Source: TH1177 sp042138015
Lineage (GTDB): Archaea > Thermoproteota > Nitrososphaeria > Nitrososphaerales > Nitrososphaeraceae
Reading direction: 5' to 3'
Assembly (NCBI GenBank): GCA_042138015.1
Contig: JBHIVA010000015.1
Coordinates: forward strand, 1 to 44,265
Length of the DNA: 44,265 nucleotides
The notes below the pieces were generated by a model, which was given only the letters and a program-made list of their open reading frames with translations, made no database searches and was not told the origin of the DNA. Every line of letters starts with the position of its first letter. Position 1 is the first letter of the stretch. This document shows, in pieces, positions 42,710-44,265 of the stretch. The position numbers were made by a program, and so were the translations under genes.

Positions 42710-43322
42710 AAATATATTTTGAACTATTGGTTTATTTTTAATTGGCGGTTCAATTTGACTTAAAGCCAGAATATAATAAATCTAGACTATAGATTTTGTG
42801 GATCAGTAATTCTATTGAGAAAATAGCGATGTCAAAGTTAACACCTTATGAACTACGTTTAAAATAAAAACCTAATGGATAACTAAGAATCTAAATATAC
42901 AAATTGATTGAGTGAAATCAGATCAAGAGTCTACCGATATATCCTTTATTATCGGTCACTACAATTTTTTTTATCTTTACTAACAAAAAACCAGTGATAT
43001 TCTTTCATTTTTCTTTTCAAGTTAAATTTAAGAATCACAAAAATAAGATATTCTATTATTAAATAAATTCAATATTGGATAATTCTACAGATTGTATGAG
43101 AAAGACAGAAAAAATTTTCGGAGAGAAAATGAGTAATATGGTAAAAACAAAATCTTTTAGTTTTATAGAAAAATAAAATTATAGAAAAAAAGATTTTCTA
43201 ATTTTTTTCGGTATTTTGATCTTATATTGTTTAAGAGAAGAAATATCTATAATACTTATTCTATGAAATCTTAGTTAAATTAGTTAAGAAAAGCAAATAA
43301 TGACATCAGTACATACTAATTT
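42710..43322. other. AT-rich spacer with weak hairpins
   Basis: No convincing gene. Two hairpins were seen: AAATCTA/TAGATTT (42778-42796, 5-base loop) and ACCGATA/TATCGGT (42933-42956, 10-base loop), the second followed a few bases later by a T8 run like a terminator. A 26-codon ATG frame at 43096-43176 has no recognisable features. Confidence 0.35.
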
Positions 43323-43475
43323 GTGTCAGAGACTCTTACCCGTACCAGAAGATCTAATTTCTTAACAAAATTATGTTCCTATAGTTTTTCAGGAATTTCA
43401 ATAGTTTTCATTGGTTATATATTATTACAGATGATATCTCAGTATCCCCCAAAACCAGTAGGAATTTATCCTTAA
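43323..43475 (+). CDS. Candidate single-pass membrane microprotein
   Basis: A GTG at 43323 opens 50 codons ending in TAA at 43475. The product has a basic N-terminus (T-R-T-R-R-S), one hydrophobic helix (G-I-S-I-V-F-I-G-Y-I-L-L) and a Pro-rich end (Q-Y-P-P-K-P-V-G-I-Y-P). Charge placement fits an inner-side N-terminus. The local base composition is less AT-rich than the flanking spacer, as for coding DNA. It could also be the fragment of a lost gene. Confidence 0.35.
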   Translation: MSETLTRTRRSNFLTKLCSYSFSGISIVFIGYILLQMISQYPPKPVGIYP

Positions 43476-43635
43476 TTTAACTGGTGTGAAATATTCTCAT
43501 GATTAAGCTCTCCAAAAAATATTATTATGATTTATAGATTATAGAATCTTTTAATTACTATAATTTTATTTTTGTGAAAGGGTCAGGACTGCAAATTCAG
43601 AAGATAAATATATAGATGCGATTTCAATTATTGAA

Positions 43636-44232
43636 ATGAAAAGATTTCATGTTTTTTTTACCCTCTGGAGTATACTCTTTATTTTTGGTATGAATTTATT
43701 AATTTCTGATATAAATGCAAATTTAGAACAGGATCTTAATTTTTCACAATATAATAATGCTAAGCATGACTTTTCTATTAAATATCCTAGTTCTTGGAAT
43801 ATTACAGAACTGAGTTCAAAGAGTATGGAAAATCTCTTAAATGTGGAAATTAAATCAGAATTCGAGGGACCTCGTGACATGATTCAAGAGAAATTTGTTA
43901 TTAGTATAAATCTTCTTCCAGATAAGACTAATTTCAATAAATATGTAGATGACGCATTATCACAACTCAATCATACATTTAAGGATTTCAAATTAATCTC
44001 TGACAACTTTGTTGATGATGATATTCAATCAAGAACAATCTCTTATTCATATCTTGCAGGGATGCCTCCAATTTCTACTAAACTCGTAATGACTACTGAA
44101 ATACTTGCCTATGCAGATAAAGTATATGTATTATCATTTGGAACACCTCCAAATAAATACTATGACCTTTTACCAGTAATGAATGAAATATTTGATTCAT
44201 TCAAAATATTAAATAGAACTCAAATGATTTAA
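43636..44232 (+). CDS. Secreted PsbP-like protein
   Basis: A 198-residue protein with an N-terminal signal segment (residues 5-28). A PsbP-like domain follows: F-S-I-K-Y-P-S-S-W-N-I near residue 50, then a beta-rich middle and the closing Y-V-L-S-F-G-T-P-P-N-K-Y-Y and M-N-E-I-F-D-S-F-K-I. Such proteins are abundant in Thaumarchaeota; function is unknown but a cell-surface location is likely. The degraded copy at 32070-32663 is probably a relative. The ATG at 43636 begins the protein. It lies near the end of the window and is complete. Confidence 0.7.
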   Translation: MKRFHVFFTLWSILFIFGMNLLISDINANLEQDLNFSQYNNAKHDFSIKYPSSWNITELSSKSMENLLNVEIKSEFEGPRDMIQEKFVISINLLPDKTNFNKYVDDALSQLNHTFKDFKLISDNFVDDDIQSRTISYSYLAGMPPISTKLVMTTEILAYADKVYVLSFGTPPNKYYDLLPVMNEIFDSFKILNRTQMI

Positions 44233-44265
44233 CTACCTATACTTTTCAATTTTAATATAAATCAC

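Noticed and set aside
43096..43176. A 26-codon ATG frame
   Set aside because: Very short, Lys/Ser-rich with no motif; chance frames of this size are frequent in AT-rich spacers.
1..44265. CRISPR array, insertion sequence or prophage
   Set aside because: No regularly spaced repeats, transposase, terminal repeats or phage structural genes could be found on either strand.

Overview
The window is AT-rich archaeal DNA. It very probably comes from an ammonia-oxidising thaumarchaeon (Nitrososphaeria), and the soil Nitrososphaera/Nitrosocosmicus branch fits best. Support for this: a complete urease operon that contains a group II (thermosome-type) chaperonin; two unrelated urea transporters; a DnaJ-ferredoxin fusion protein; a mannosyl-3-phosphoglycerate phosphatase; a pyruvoyl-dependent arginine decarboxylase; a class III PHA synthase pair; many TTG/GTG starts with TATA boxes about 27-29 bases upstream (leaderless genes); and T-tract terminators. 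The genus is inference from gene content. No rRNA, CRISPR array, integrase or insertion sequence was found. There is one tRNA, tRNA-Arg(GCG).

Layout. 1-5400 (minus strand): a GH38 alpha-mannosidase-like enzyme coupled to a mannosyl-3-phosphoglycerate phosphatase (probably mannosylglycerate metabolism), DnaJ-ferredoxin, and a double-SIS sugar-phosphate protein. 5600-10560: an SDR oxidoreductase, a DUR3-type urea symporter fused to a universal-stress-protein domain, a divergent Lrp/AsnC-like regulator, and a solitary ParB. 10695-13986 (minus): a metal ABC transporter (permease with a His-rich tail, ATPase, lipoprotein-like binding protein) downstream of a NikR regulator with all four nickel ligands. 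14191-23495 (plus): a UT-family urea channel, an unknown protein, a striking pair of abutting palindromes, ureA-ureB-ureC, and then a probably separate unit with the chaperonin, an unknown 136-residue protein, ureE, ureF, ureG and ureD. Together, 6.6-23.5 kb reads as one urea/nickel island: uptake of urea, uptake of the metal, the enzyme and its maturation.

23.5-33.4 kb: mostly single genes with long AT-rich spacers. These are a C2H2 microprotein, an acyl-CoA thioesterase, arginine decarboxylase, two stem-loop structures without a gene, a purple-acid-phosphatase-like protein with a substituted catalytic His, small membrane and charged proteins, a CPA2 antiporter, an amidohydrolase, a wrecked PsbP-like pseudogene and an isochorismatase-fold hydrolase. 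33.7-38.0 kb: a polyhydroxyalkanoate locus (phaC, phaE, a phasin-like candidate, an alpha/beta hydrolase) interspersed with a second C2H2 microprotein and a small profilin/roadblock-like protein. 38.2-44.2 kb: YjbQ family, a methyltransferase, thymidylate kinase, a triple zinc-ribbon protein whose first ribbon lies upstream of any normal start codon, tRNA-Arg, a second PAP-like phosphatase with intact motifs, a candidate single-pass microprotein and a secreted PsbP-like protein.

The best leads for something undescribed are the chaperonin plus the unknown 136-residue protein inside the urease maturation unit, the transporter-USP fusion, the palindrome pair ahead of ureA, and the nested stem-loop at 25836-25928.
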